Positions 34,517-42,470 of a stretch of DNA of 43,005 bases are shown here, piece by piece. The translations under genes and the position numbers were made by a program. The notes under the pieces are model-generated. The model saw nothing but the letters and a program-made list of their open reading frames with translations. It was not told the origin of the DNA and did no database searches. The stretch is from contig JAJEAC010000184.1 in assembly GCA_022824315.1 (NCBI GenBank), positions 1 to 43,005 of the forward strand, written 5' to 3'. The DNA comes from Silicimonas sp. Its GTDB lineage: Bacteria; Pseudomonadota; Alphaproteobacteria; Rhodobacterales; Rhodobacteraceae. Each line of letters starts with the position of its first letter. Position 1 is the stretch's first letter.

Positions 34517-34679
34517 CTGGTCCCTCCTTGCAAGCTTTTGGACCATTCCCTCAGGCTCGGCAAGCAGACCGGATTGGCGGCGCCCCGATCCATCGCCGGA
34601 GCCGCGCGCGGTCGCAACATACCGAAACGTGTCGCGCGCGAGTTGCGCGGTCGACGTCAAATTGCGTCGCGCGACAGGG

Positions 34680-35012
34680 TCAGATCGAAAATGACGTGCC
34701 GCAGCCGCAGCTGGATGTCGCGTTGGGGTTCTCGACCACGAAACGCGCGCCGATGAGCTCGTCCGAGAAGTCGATGACGGCGTTTGACAGAAACGGAAGC
34801 GACACCTCATCAACGACGACCTTCTGTCCCTCACCTTCGAGTACAAGGTCGCCTTCCGCCGGCTCGTCGAGGTCGATGCTGTACTGAAAGCCCGAACAAC
34901 CGCCGCCCTCGACCGCGACGCGGAGCGCCTTGGGAACGCCTGCGCCGGAATTGATTTTGGCCAGCCGCTCAAAGGCGCGGTGCGTGACCTGAGGGGGGAC
35001 TGCGATATCCAT
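34680..35012 (-). CDS. erpA: A-type iron-sulfur carrier (ErpA/IscA/HesB family)
   Basis: 110 residues from the ATG at 35012 (MDIAVPPQVTHRAFERLAKI), which has CGGAG six bases upstream. An ATG at 35033 would add seven residues. The three cysteines that hold the cluster are in GGGCSGFQYS and SSCGCGTSF near the C-terminus, in the usual spacing. Delivers Fe-S clusters to target proteins. Divergent from dgt, with the start codons about 75 bases apart, so both promoters must share that short space; this arrangement is common in Rhodobacterales. Whether it is functionally ErpA or IscA cannot be told from sequence. Confidence 0.92.
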   Translation of the reverse strand: MDIAVPPQVTHRAFERLAKINSGAGVPKALRVAVEGGGCSGFQYSIDLDEPAEGDLVLEGEGQKVVVDEVSLPFLSNAVIDFSDELIGARFVVENPNATSSCGCGTSFSI

Positions 35013-35086
35013 GCCGAACTCCGGCGTTTCCATTGAAGGCACACCTGAATATACGTGGTGCGGCACGGCCGGGCAAGAGAAGGCGG

Positions 35087-36235
35087 ATGCTGGAGCCCTA
35101 TGCATCGGATCCCACCAGGAGTCGCGGGCGCTTGTTTCCGGAGGAGCACAGCGCCTTTCGGTCGTGCTATCAGCGCGACCGCGACCGCATCATTCATTCC
35201 AGCGCGTTCCGCCGGCTCAAGCACAAGACGCAAGTCTTCATCGAGCACGAGGGGGATTACTTCCGGACGAGGCTGACGCACTCGATCGAGGTCGCCCAGG
35301 TGGCGCGCACCATCTCCAGCGCGCTCGGGTTCAACACGGAACTGACCGAAGCCGTGGCCCTGGCGCACGATCTTGGCCACACGCCTTTCGGCCATACGGG
35401 CGAGGATGCCCTCGCGGAACTGATGGCGCCTCACGGCGGTTTCGATCACAATGCGCAGGCGTTGCGCATCGTGACCGATCTCGAGCGTCACTATGCCGAT
35501 TTTGACGGCCTCAATCTCACTTGGGAAACGCTGGAAGGAATCGCCAAGCATAACGGTCCGGTGACCGGTGACCTGCCCTGGGCGCTTGCGGCCTACCAGC
35601 AGCGACACGATCTCGAAACGGACACGTTCGCCAGCGCTGAGGCACAGGTGGCTGCGGTTTCGGACGACATCGCCTACAATCACCATGACCTGCATGACGG
35701 GTTGAGGGCGAAACTGTTTTCGACCGATGACCTTATCGGGCTGCCGATTCTGGGCCGGTGCTTCGATCGCGTGGACGAACTGTATCCGGGTCTTGACCGC
35801 TATCGACGTCGCCACGAGGCGTTGCGCCGGTTCTTCGGCGTTCTGGTCGAGGACGTCATCGAAGCATCAAGGAGGAACCTGGACAGGCTCGCTCCGCGAA
35901 CGCCCGATGACATTCGAAATGCCGGATCCCAGGTCATTCTGTTCTCGGATGCCCTTCATCAGGATCTGAAGGTGATTCGCGATTTCCTGTTTGACCGGAT
36001 GTACCGTGCTCCGTCGGTTGTCAAAAAGCGCAAGGAGGTGACTGGCGTCCTCCGGGACCTGTTTCCGCACTTTCTCGATCACCCGGAAAGGCTGCCTCGC
36101 CGCTGGCTTGAGGACGTTGAGAGAGCCGACGGCGAAACCGAGCTTGCCCGGATCGTTTCGGACTACATTGCCGGGATGACGGATCGGTTCGCGTTCCAGT
36201 GCCACGAGAAATTCATCGTCGAACCGAGGCGCTGA
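35087..36235 (+). CDS. dgt: dGTP triphosphohydrolase-like HD protein
   Basis: 382 residues. Hydrolyses deoxynucleoside triphosphates to the nucleoside and triphosphate. Start MLEPYASDPTRSRGRLFPEE is typical of the alphaproteobacterial type; AAGG lies 5 bases before the ATG. RDRDRIIHSSAFRRLKHKTQVF, then the HD metal motif: His in RLTHSIEVAQVAR, His-Asp in ALAHDLGHTPFGHTGEDAL, and Asp in VSDDIAYNHHDLHDGLRA. The C-terminal part is helical. The upstream TTG at 35033 in the same frame is rejected, as it would add a poorly conserved leader. Followed on the same strand by argS. Confidence 0.94.
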   Translation: MLEPYASDPTRSRGRLFPEEHSAFRSCYQRDRDRIIHSSAFRRLKHKTQVFIEHEGDYFRTRLTHSIEVAQVARTISSALGFNTELTEAVALAHDLGHTPFGHTGEDALAELMAPHGGFDHNAQALRIVTDLERHYADFDGLNLTWETLEGIAKHNGPVTGDLPWALAAYQQRHDLETDTFASAEAQVAAVSDDIAYNHHDLHDGLRAKLFSTDDLIGLPILGRCFDRVDELYPGLDRYRRRHEALRRFFGVLVEDVIEASRRNLDRLAPRTPDDIRNAGSQVILFSDALHQDLKVIRDFLFDRMYRAPSVVKKRKEVTGVLRDLFPHFLDHPERLPRRWLEDVERADGETELARIVSDYIAGMTDRFAFQCHEKFIVEPRR

Positions 36236-36312
36236 GCCTGGTTCCACGATTCGGACGCAGGTCGGTCCGCGTCGTTGTTTGACTGCAACGAGTTGGGTGA
36301 TAAACCGCGCGC

Positions 36313-38037
36313 ATGAACATCTTCAGCGATATCCGTGCATCGGTCCTGGAAACGCTTGACGCCTTGGTGGCCGAGGGTGCGTTGCCGGCTGACCTCTCGT
36401 GGGGCAATGTAACGGTGGAACCGCCGAGGGATGCGGCCCATGGCGACATGGCAACGAATGCCGCGATGGTGCTTGCGAGGCTCGCGGGCAAGCGCCCGCG
36501 GGCTCTCGCAGAAGCGCTGGCCGAGAGGCTGATGGATGATCCGAGCATCGTCCGCGCCGAAGTTGCAGGCCCCGGCTTCATAAACCTGCGGCTGGCTCCC
36601 GTGATCTGGCATGACGTGCTGGCGGAAGCGATCGATGCAGGACCGCAATTCGGTCACTCCGGTATGGGTGCCGGAGTCAGGGTCAATGTCGAATTCGTGT
36701 CCGCCAATCCGACCGGGCCGCTGCATGTCGGCAACCTGCGGGGAGCGGTCTTCGGCGACGCGCTGGCGTCGCTCCTGGAATTCACGGGCTACGACGTCAC
36801 CCGCGAATACTACGTCAATGACGGCGGCACGCAGGTCGACACGTTGGCACGGTCGGTCTACCTCCGTTACCTGGAAGCGCATGGACAGGACGTCGTGTTC
36901 GACGAGGACGCGTACCCGGGCGACTACCTGGTTCCGGTGGCGGAGGCGCTCAAGGACAGTGTCGGCGACACGCATGTCGGCAAGGACGAGGGCGCCTGGC
37001 TGTCGGAAGTCAGGGAATTCGCCACCCAAGAGATGATGGACCTGATCCGGGAGGACCTTTCGGCCATCGGAGTGACGATGGACGTGTACTTCAGCGAGAG
37101 GTCGCTCTTTGGCACGGGTCGGATCGAGGCGGCGGTTGAAGAGCTGAAGAGGCGTGATCTCATCTACCAGGGCACGCTCGATCCGCCCAAGGGCAGGCAG
37201 ACCGAAGACTGGGAAGCGCGCGAGCAGACGCTATTCCGCTCCACGGCGCACGGCGATGACGTGGACCGGCCGATCATGAAGTCGGACGGTTCATGGACGT
37301 ATTTTGCGCCGGACATCGCCTATCACTGGGACAAGATCTCGCGAGGCTACGACGAACTGATCGACGTCTTCGGTGCCGATCACGGAGGATACGTGAAGCG
37401 CATGTCGGCTGCCGTATCGGCCCTTTCGGACGGGCGCGTGCCCTTGGACATCAAGCTGACCCAGCTGGTCAGGCTCTGGGAGAGTGGCAAGCCCCTGAAG
37501 ATGTCAAAGCGGGCAGGCGCGTTCGTTTCGCTGCAGGAACTGGTTGATCGCGTGGGGGCGGACGTGACCCGGATGGTGATGCTGACCCGCAGGAATGACG
37601 CGCCGCTGGATTTTGACCTCGACAAGGTGACTGAACAGTCCAAGGACAATCCCGTATTCTATGTGCAATATGCTCACGCGCGCATTCGCTCCGTGATGCG
37701 CAAGGCCGAAAGGATGCATCTCGACTGGTCTGACGACGCCAAGCTTGAGGACGAGGCGGAATTTGCCTTGGCACGCAAGGTCGCCGAGTGGCCCAGGCTG
37801 GTCGAGATCGCGGCACGAAACCACGAGCCGCACCGGATAGCGTTCTACCTCTACGACCTCGCATCCGAGTTCCATGCCCTTTGGAATCTTGGCAATTCCA
37901 AGCCTGCACTGCGATTCCTGCACGAAGGGGATCCAGGGGCGACAGGGAGGAAAATAGCGCTTCCACGCGCCGTGGGCATTGTAATTTCCAATGGATTGGG
38001 TATTCTGGGGGTGGCGCCGGTCGAGGAAATGCGCTGA
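36313..38037 (+). CDS. argS: Arginyl-tRNA synthetase
   Basis: 574 residues. Class I synthetase charging tRNA-Arg. The N-terminal Add-1 domain is followed by the catalytic core: VEFVSANPTGPLHVGNLRGAVFGD contains the HIGH equivalent HVGN (His138), and PLKMSKRAG the KMSKS equivalent (Lys396). The DALR anticodon-binding domain, RVGADVTRMVMLTRRNDAPLDFDL through ALWNLGN, completes it. Start ATG at 36313 matches the family. The SPOR gene follows after 79 bases on the same strand. Confidence 0.97.
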   Translation: MNIFSDIRASVLETLDALVAEGALPADLSWGNVTVEPPRDAAHGDMATNAAMVLARLAGKRPRALAEALAERLMDDPSIVRAEVAGPGFINLRLAPVIWHDVLAEAIDAGPQFGHSGMGAGVRVNVEFVSANPTGPLHVGNLRGAVFGDALASLLEFTGYDVTREYYVNDGGTQVDTLARSVYLRYLEAHGQDVVFDEDAYPGDYLVPVAEALKDSVGDTHVGKDEGAWLSEVREFATQEMMDLIREDLSAIGVTMDVYFSERSLFGTGRIEAAVEELKRRDLIYQGTLDPPKGRQTEDWEAREQTLFRSTAHGDDVDRPIMKSDGSWTYFAPDIAYHWDKISRGYDELIDVFGADHGGYVKRMSAAVSALSDGRVPLDIKLTQLVRLWESGKPLKMSKRAGAFVSLQELVDRVGADVTRMVMLTRRNDAPLDFDLDKVTEQSKDNPVFYVQYAHARIRSVMRKAERMHLDWSDDAKLEDEAEFALARKVAEWPRLVEIAARNHEPHRIAFYLYDLASEFHALWNLGNSKPALRFLHEGDPGATGRKIALPRAVGIVISNGLGILGVAPVEEMR

Positions 38038-38116
38038 ATACAACGAGTGCCCGGACCGTGCGCGAGACGAGCAGGATGACCGCTGGAACAACCGGCGGCA
38101 GCATTGAGGCACGCAA

Positions 38117-39055
38117 ATGACGGCAATCAATTTCGAAGATCAGGAGGAATCCGTCGAGGACGGATTCTGGGCGGCTGTCATGAATTGGGCCGGGGCGCTC
38201 CTTTCGGTCATGCTGATTGCAGGACTGGCGGCTTGGGCATGGCAGCTATGGGTCAGGGACGTGACCGGCGTCCCTGTGATACAGGCGATTTCCGGACCGA
38301 TGCGCGTACTGCCCGAAGATCCCGGCGGGCTGTCAAGCGAAAATCGCGGACTGACGGTCAACCGAATCGCGGAGGATCGAGCAGATGCTCCTCCCGTGAC
38401 GGAGGTGGTTCTCGTGTCCGAGCCGGCAGCCCTGGACGAAATCGAGGATCTTGCGATGGGGGCGCTGCCGGGAGTCGGTGCTGCCGAAGAAGGCGTGGCA
38501 CTGTCCGGCAGCGCGATCGACGTTGACGAGACAATTGTGACGGTCGGCGAGGCTCCCAGGATTGGAACGGAACAGGTGGTCGACGGTCGGCAAGATGCCC
38601 TGCTTTCCGGAATCGACCGAGCCGTTCAGGAAGCGCTGGCAGATGTCTTGACGGCATCCTCGGCCACGACGGCGGGCGCGACCGGCACCGGGCTGATTCC
38701 GGCGGCCTTTCGACCGCCGCCGCGTCGCCCGGAAGGCTTGCAAGCCTCAGCTTCACCCTCCGCCGGGCCGGGCGCAACCGATGTTCAACCTTCGGCAATC
38801 CCGCCGGGCACAAGGCTCGTGCAACTGGGTGCCCACGGAAATGCGGGTGCTGCGCATGACGAGTGGGACAGAATCGTTGCACGCTTCGGCGATTACATGG
38901 TCGGCAAGCAACGGGTCGTGCAGGAAGTGACGTCAGGTGAACACACGTTCTTCCGATTGCGGGCAACGGGATTTGTGGATCTGGCCGATGCTCGGCGCTT
39001 TTGCTCGGTGCTGCAGGCGGATGGTGCAGACTGCATTCCGGTCGTGCAGCAGTAA
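38117..39055 (+). CDS. SPOR-domain membrane protein
   Basis: 312 residues. A short acidic cytoplasmic N-terminus, one membrane segment at about 19-42, a long low-complexity periplasmic linker, and a C-terminal SPOR domain (about 236-310, GTRLVQLGAHGNAGAAHDEWDRIVARF ... ADARRFCSVLQADGADCIPV). SPOR domains bind peptidoglycan strands lacking stem peptides, often at the division site. Placed between argS and nagZ in the conserved block; the nagZ start directly follows its stop. The linker is poorly conserved in the family, as usual. Confidence 0.9.
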   Translation: MTAINFEDQEESVEDGFWAAVMNWAGALLSVMLIAGLAAWAWQLWVRDVTGVPVIQAISGPMRVLPEDPGGLSSENRGLTVNRIAEDRADAPPVTEVVLVSEPAALDEIEDLAMGALPGVGAAEEGVALSGSAIDVDETIVTVGEAPRIGTEQVVDGRQDALLSGIDRAVQEALADVLTASSATTAGATGTGLIPAAFRPPPRRPEGLQASASPSAGPGATDVQPSAIPPGTRLVQLGAHGNAGAAHDEWDRIVARFGDYMVGKQRVVQEVTSGEHTFFRLRATGFVDLADARRFCSVLQADGADCIPVVQQ

Positions 39056-40090
39056 GTGCCAAGGGGTGCGTATATCTTTGCACCTTCCGGACCTGAGCTT
39101 GGTCGCCGGGAGGCGAGGTTCTTCTCCGAGGCAGAGCCCTTCGGGTTCATCATGTTTCAACGGAACTGCAAGTCGCCGGACCAGCTTCGCCGCTTGACAG
39201 CGGCGCTACGCGAGTCCGTCGGGCGCAATGCGCCGATTTTGATCGACCAGGAGGGCGGCCGCGTTCAGCGAATGCGGGCCCCTCATTGGCGCGAGTGGAT
39301 GCCTCCCCTCGACCAAGTGGAAGCGCTTGCTGGCAGTGGCGGCGTGTCGCCCGCGGCCGAACGGGCGATCTACCTGCGTGGGTTCCTCATTGGCGCCGAG
39401 CTTCTCGCGCACGGCATAGACGTGAACTGCGCCCCCTGTGCGGACGTTGCCAGGCCCGAAACCCATCCCTTCCTCAGGAATCGTTGCCTCGGGTCCACTG
39501 CGTCCGTGGTGACGGTCATGGCGCGTGCGCTGGCCGCCGGCCTGTCGGATGCAGGCTGCCTTCCTGTCCTGAAGCACGCACCCGGCCACGGACGCGCGAC
39601 GCGTGACAGTCACGAGGACCTGCCTTGCATCGACGCATCGCTTGCTGAACTCGTCGAGACCGACTTCTTGCCGTTTCGCGAACTCGCTGACGTGCCAATG
39701 ACGATGACGGCTCATGTTGTCCTTCCGGAAATCGATCCGGAAGGGCCGGTCACGCTTTCCAGGTCCGCAGTGACGTATCTGCGTGAAGAGCTTGGGCTTA
39801 CGGGATTGTTGCTGACGGACGACATCTCGATGGGGGCATTGCCCGGCAAGGTCGAATCCCGTGCTGCTTCGGCACGCGACGCCGGATGTGATCTGGTTCT
39901 CCATTGCAGCGGCGATCTTTCCGAGATGTCGGCGATCGCGGCAGCCGTTGGTGACATGTCGTCATCGACACAGAGATTGGCAGATATTGCGTTTTCTGAG
40001 CGAAAGAACCCACTAGATGTTGACATTTGCGAATTTGAAGCCGAGTTTGCGGCACTGACGCGGGAGGCGGAGAAAAATGCCGGACGGTGA
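39056..40090 (+). CDS. nagZ: Beta-N-acetylhexosaminidase NagZ (GH3)
   Basis: 344 residues. Cytoplasmic glycosidase of peptidoglycan recycling, removing GlcNAc from anhydro-muropeptides. LIDQEGGRVQRMR, the acid/base loop KHAPGHGRATRDSHEDLP (from Lys173; KHFPGHG is commoner), and the nucleophile loop LLTDDISMGAL are present. Start is GTG at 39056, immediately after the SPOR stop, supported by the family N-terminus. Overlaps scpA by 14 bp, so it is translationally coupled with the segregation genes. Confidence 0.94.
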   Translation: MPRGAYIFAPSGPELGRREARFFSEAEPFGFIMFQRNCKSPDQLRRLTAALRESVGRNAPILIDQEGGRVQRMRAPHWREWMPPLDQVEALAGSGGVSPAAERAIYLRGFLIGAELLAHGIDVNCAPCADVARPETHPFLRNRCLGSTASVVTVMARALAAGLSDAGCLPVLKHAPGHGRATRDSHEDLPCIDASLAELVETDFLPFRELADVPMTMTAHVVLPEIDPEGPVTLSRSAVTYLREELGLTGLLLTDDISMGALPGKVESRAASARDAGCDLVLHCSGDLSEMSAIAAAVGDMSSSTQRLADIAFSERKNPLDVDICEFEAEFAALTREAEKNAGR

Positions 40091-40859
40091 TGCGGATTTT
40101 GTCGATGTCGAGGCTCGCGTCGAGCCCGATGCGCTGTTCGTCGACGTGGATGGGTTCGAGGGGCCGCTTGATCTGCTTCTCCAGCTTGCGCGCAACCAGA
40201 AAGTGGATCTTCGCAAGATCAGCGTGCTGGCCCTGGCAGAGCAGTACCTCCTGTTCATCGCGCGCGCGAAGACCCTCAGGATCGAGCTTGCCGCCGACTA
40301 TCTGGTTCTGGCGGCCTGGCTGACCTTTCTCAAGTCGCGATTGCTCTTGCCGCGAGACCCGGATGACGAAGGACAATCAGGCGAGGAACTGGCAGCGCAT
40401 CTTGCATTCCAGCTCGAGCGTCTGGCCGCGATGCGGGATTCCGCGGCCAAGCTCATGGCACGGGATCAGAAAGGCAGGGACTTCTTTGTGCGCGGCATTC
40501 CGGAAGACGTGACCCGTGTGCGCCGCGTTCGCTACACCGCGTCTCTCCTGGATCTCATGCAGGGCTATGCCAGGGTTCGCACCCGAGACGAGTTTCGCCC
40601 GTTCACGTTCGTCCGTGAACACGTGATGACGCTCGAGCACGCGCTTGAGCGAATGCGAGGGCTGATCGGATACGCGGGCGAATGGACCGACCTCATGTCC
40701 TACTTGCCGGAAGGCTGGGGAGCTGATCCGAAACGGCGCCGTTCGGCCACGGCATCGCATTTTGCCGCTTCGCTGGAACTCGCGAAGGGCGGCGCTATTC
40801 AGATTCGGCAAAGTGAGACATTCGCACCGATCCAGATCAAGGTGGTCCAGAGTGGTTGA
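40077..40859 (+). CDS. scpA: Segregation and condensation protein A
   Basis: 260 residues. The kleisin subunit of the SMC-ScpAB condensin. FVDVDGFEGPLDLLLQLARNQKVDLRKISVLALAEQYL (about 20-57) is the classic start, and YLVLAAWLTFLKSRLLLP the N-terminal helix. The C-terminal winged-helix region is more variable. The start ATG at 40077 lies inside the end of nagZ, and the stop overlaps the GTG start of scpB. No smc gene in the window. Confidence 0.94.
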   Translation: MPDGDADFVDVEARVEPDALFVDVDGFEGPLDLLLQLARNQKVDLRKISVLALAEQYLLFIARAKTLRIELAADYLVLAAWLTFLKSRLLLPRDPDDEGQSGEELAAHLAFQLERLAAMRDSAAKLMARDQKGRDFFVRGIPEDVTRVRRVRYTASLLDLMQGYARVRTRDEFRPFTFVREHVMTLEHALERMRGLIGYAGEWTDLMSYLPEGWGADPKRRRSATASHFAASLELAKGGAIQIRQSETFAPIQIKVVQSG

Positions 40860-41526
40860 CCCGGACGAGGACTTCGGGGCGCTAGGCAGCCTGTTTGAAG
40901 CCCCGCCGCTGGACGAGCAGGAGCGGATGGTCGAGGCCATACTGTTCGCGTCGGCGGAGCCGATTTCCGTTGTCGACCTCAATGCTCGCATGCCCCACGG
41001 AAGCGATGCGGCCAAGGCGCTTGAACTGCTGAAGGCACGATACGAGGGGCGAGGCGTGAACGTGCGAAAGTCCGGCGATGGCTGGGCCATCCGGACGTCG
41101 CCCGATCTCGGGTTCCTGATGACGAAGGAGACCGTTGAGACGCGCAGGCTAAGTCGCGCAGCGATCGAGACATTGACGATCATTGCCTATCACCAGCCTG
41201 CGACCCGGGCGGAGATCGAGGAAATTCGCGGCGTGAGCGTCAGCCGGGGTACGCTTGACCAGCTCTTCGAGCTCGAGTGGATAAGGCTGGGCCGCCGGAG
41301 GATGACCCCCGGGCGACCGGTGACCTACGTGGTGACCCAGACCTTCCTGGACCACTTTGGACTTGAAAGCACGAAGGACCTTCCCGGATTGAAGGAGCTT
41401 CGGTCGGCGGGGCTTCTGGATAGCCGTCCTCCGCCCGGCACCGCGGCCGACGGGAGAGGCGAGGAGTCCGATAACCAGGCAGAAATGTTCGCCGAGGACG
41501 AAGAGGTGGACGCGAGGGACACGTGA
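40852..41526 (+). CDS. scpB: Segregation and condensation protein B
   Basis: 224 residues from GTG at 40852, which overlaps the scpA stop and has AAGGTGG six bases upstream. Two winged-helix domains: MVEAILFASAEPISVVDLNARMP, then RLSRAAIETLTIIAYHQPATRAEIEEIRGVSVSRGTLDQL and WIRLGRRRMTPGRPVTYVVTQTFLDHFGL. It pairs with ScpA. The acidic tail after about residue 190 is normal. In many Rhodobacterales the tat genes follow scpB; here an accessory patch begins instead. Confidence 0.95.
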   Translation: MVDPDEDFGALGSLFEAPPLDEQERMVEAILFASAEPISVVDLNARMPHGSDAAKALELLKARYEGRGVNVRKSGDGWAIRTSPDLGFLMTKETVETRRLSRAAIETLTIIAYHQPATRAEIEEIRGVSVSRGTLDQLFELEWIRLGRRRMTPGRPVTYVVTQTFLDHFGLESTKDLPGLKELRSAGLLDSRPPPGTAADGRGEESDNQAEMFAEDEEVDARDT

Positions 41527-41532
41527 AGCAGG

Positions 41533-41994
41533 TCATGCTCCTTTGCTGATGCGTCGGTGGACGCGGCAGAGCTCTTGGGAGAGATGGTGCGCTCGGGCGT
41601 CCCGCATGTTCGATTTTACGTTCAGGGTTGAAGGCAACGCCCACTGCGCGCCTTGGCCAAGCGTAGCACTCAAAGGCTTGGTCCTCTCGCCAAAGAAATT
41701 GATCACGGTGTCGTTCGATTCGCCATGGAAGCCGTCGCGGCGAATGTTCAGGGCCTTCATCTGCTTGTCGGAATCCTTGCCATCACGCCGTCGGCGCGCA
41801 CGCCACTCCGTCAGGGCACCGGGAGCCTTGTCCGGCCCGGCAACGCGATAGGCCCGACGGGGCCGGTCTCGGATATCCCGGACCACGACCGCCTCCCACT
41901 CATGGCGGTCCAGCCACGCCCTGACGGCGTCCACGTCGTCTTCCGGAACCGCCGGGTCCCGGACAATCTCGTCGGTGTCGAGCGGCCGAAACAA
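41533..41994 (-). pseudogene. Relic ORF containing an ISAzo13-type transposase end
   Basis: A 153-codon open frame. Residues about 74-98 (DSDKQMKALNIRRDGFHGESND, bases 41701-41775) look like the C-terminal end of an ISAzo13/Rhodopirellula-type transposase, where FHGxWNYT is usual; here W and Y are replaced (FHGESNDT). The first 70 residues (MFRPLDTDEIVRDPAVPEDD onward) are unlike that family and I do not recognise them. The rest after 98 looks random. Most likely an insertion-sequence remnant in a rearranged patch, not a working gene. It could alternatively be an uncharacterised small protein. Confidence 0.5.
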
Positions 41995-42134
41995 ACGGCG
42001 CCTTCGAATCAGTCAGGGAGCTGGGATTGATATGAGACCACTCGCGCTTGACCGTAAACGCTCGTTTCCCGTCCACCCTCGACGGATAAAACACGAAAAT
42101 TTTTCGCGGCCAACTATATTGAAAAGGGGAGGCA

Positions 42135-42170
42135 ATGGTTATTCTTGTCGAAGGGAGGCTGGAAACATGA
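42135..42170 (+). CDS. Possible 11-codon leader peptide before the ART gene
   Basis: ATG at 42135 with GGGGAGG just upstream encodes MVILVEGRLET; its TGA overlaps the ATG of the next gene (ATGA at 42167-42170). Such a short upstream frame could couple or tune translation of the toxin-like gene. It may also be chance. Confidence 0.3.
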   Translation: MVILVEGRLET

Positions 42171-42470
42171 CGGTTGACGAGTTGGTCACCAAGATTTCGA
42201 GGAGTACGCAGCATCGCTACCTGTATCACTTCACTGACAAGTCAGATTTTTCATCCATCGCGGCCAAGGGCTTTCTCTCCAAAGCGAAGATGCGGGAGGA
42301 AGGCTGGTGGCCCGACGCCACCGGTGGGAACCAATTAAGCTGGGACCTGGATGCTCTCCGAGGCATCGACGGCTATGTTAACCTCTGCATGACGACGAAC
42401 CCACTGATGAAGTATCTCGCGCAGAAAGACGGTCGGCTTCCTGAGCCGAGATCTTTCAACGTCCCACACT
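42167..42470 (+). pseudogene. DarT-like ADP-ribosyltransferase gene, truncated by an insertion
   Basis: The first ~100 residues from the ATG at 42167 (MTVDELVTKISRSTQHR, with GGGAGG nine bases upstream) resemble the N-terminal half of DUF4433/DarT-type ADP-ribosyltransferases. YLYHFTDKSDFSSIAAKGFL carries the NAD-binding His-x-Thr-like start, and LRGIDGYVNLCMTTNPLMKYLAQKDGRLPEP follows the family pattern. DarT enzymes modify thymidines in DNA and are toxins paired with the DarG antitoxin, or act in phage defence. After about base 42445-42470 the sequence becomes the end of an IS4-type element on the other strand; the open frame continues to 42682 only by chance. The C-terminal half and any antitoxin gene are missing from this side. 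Confidence 0.58.

Noticed and set aside
34517-35815. Upstream extension of the xthA reading frame
   Set aside because: The extension runs antisense to dgt and through erpA; the xthA start at 34516 has a strong ribosome-binding site and the family N-terminus.
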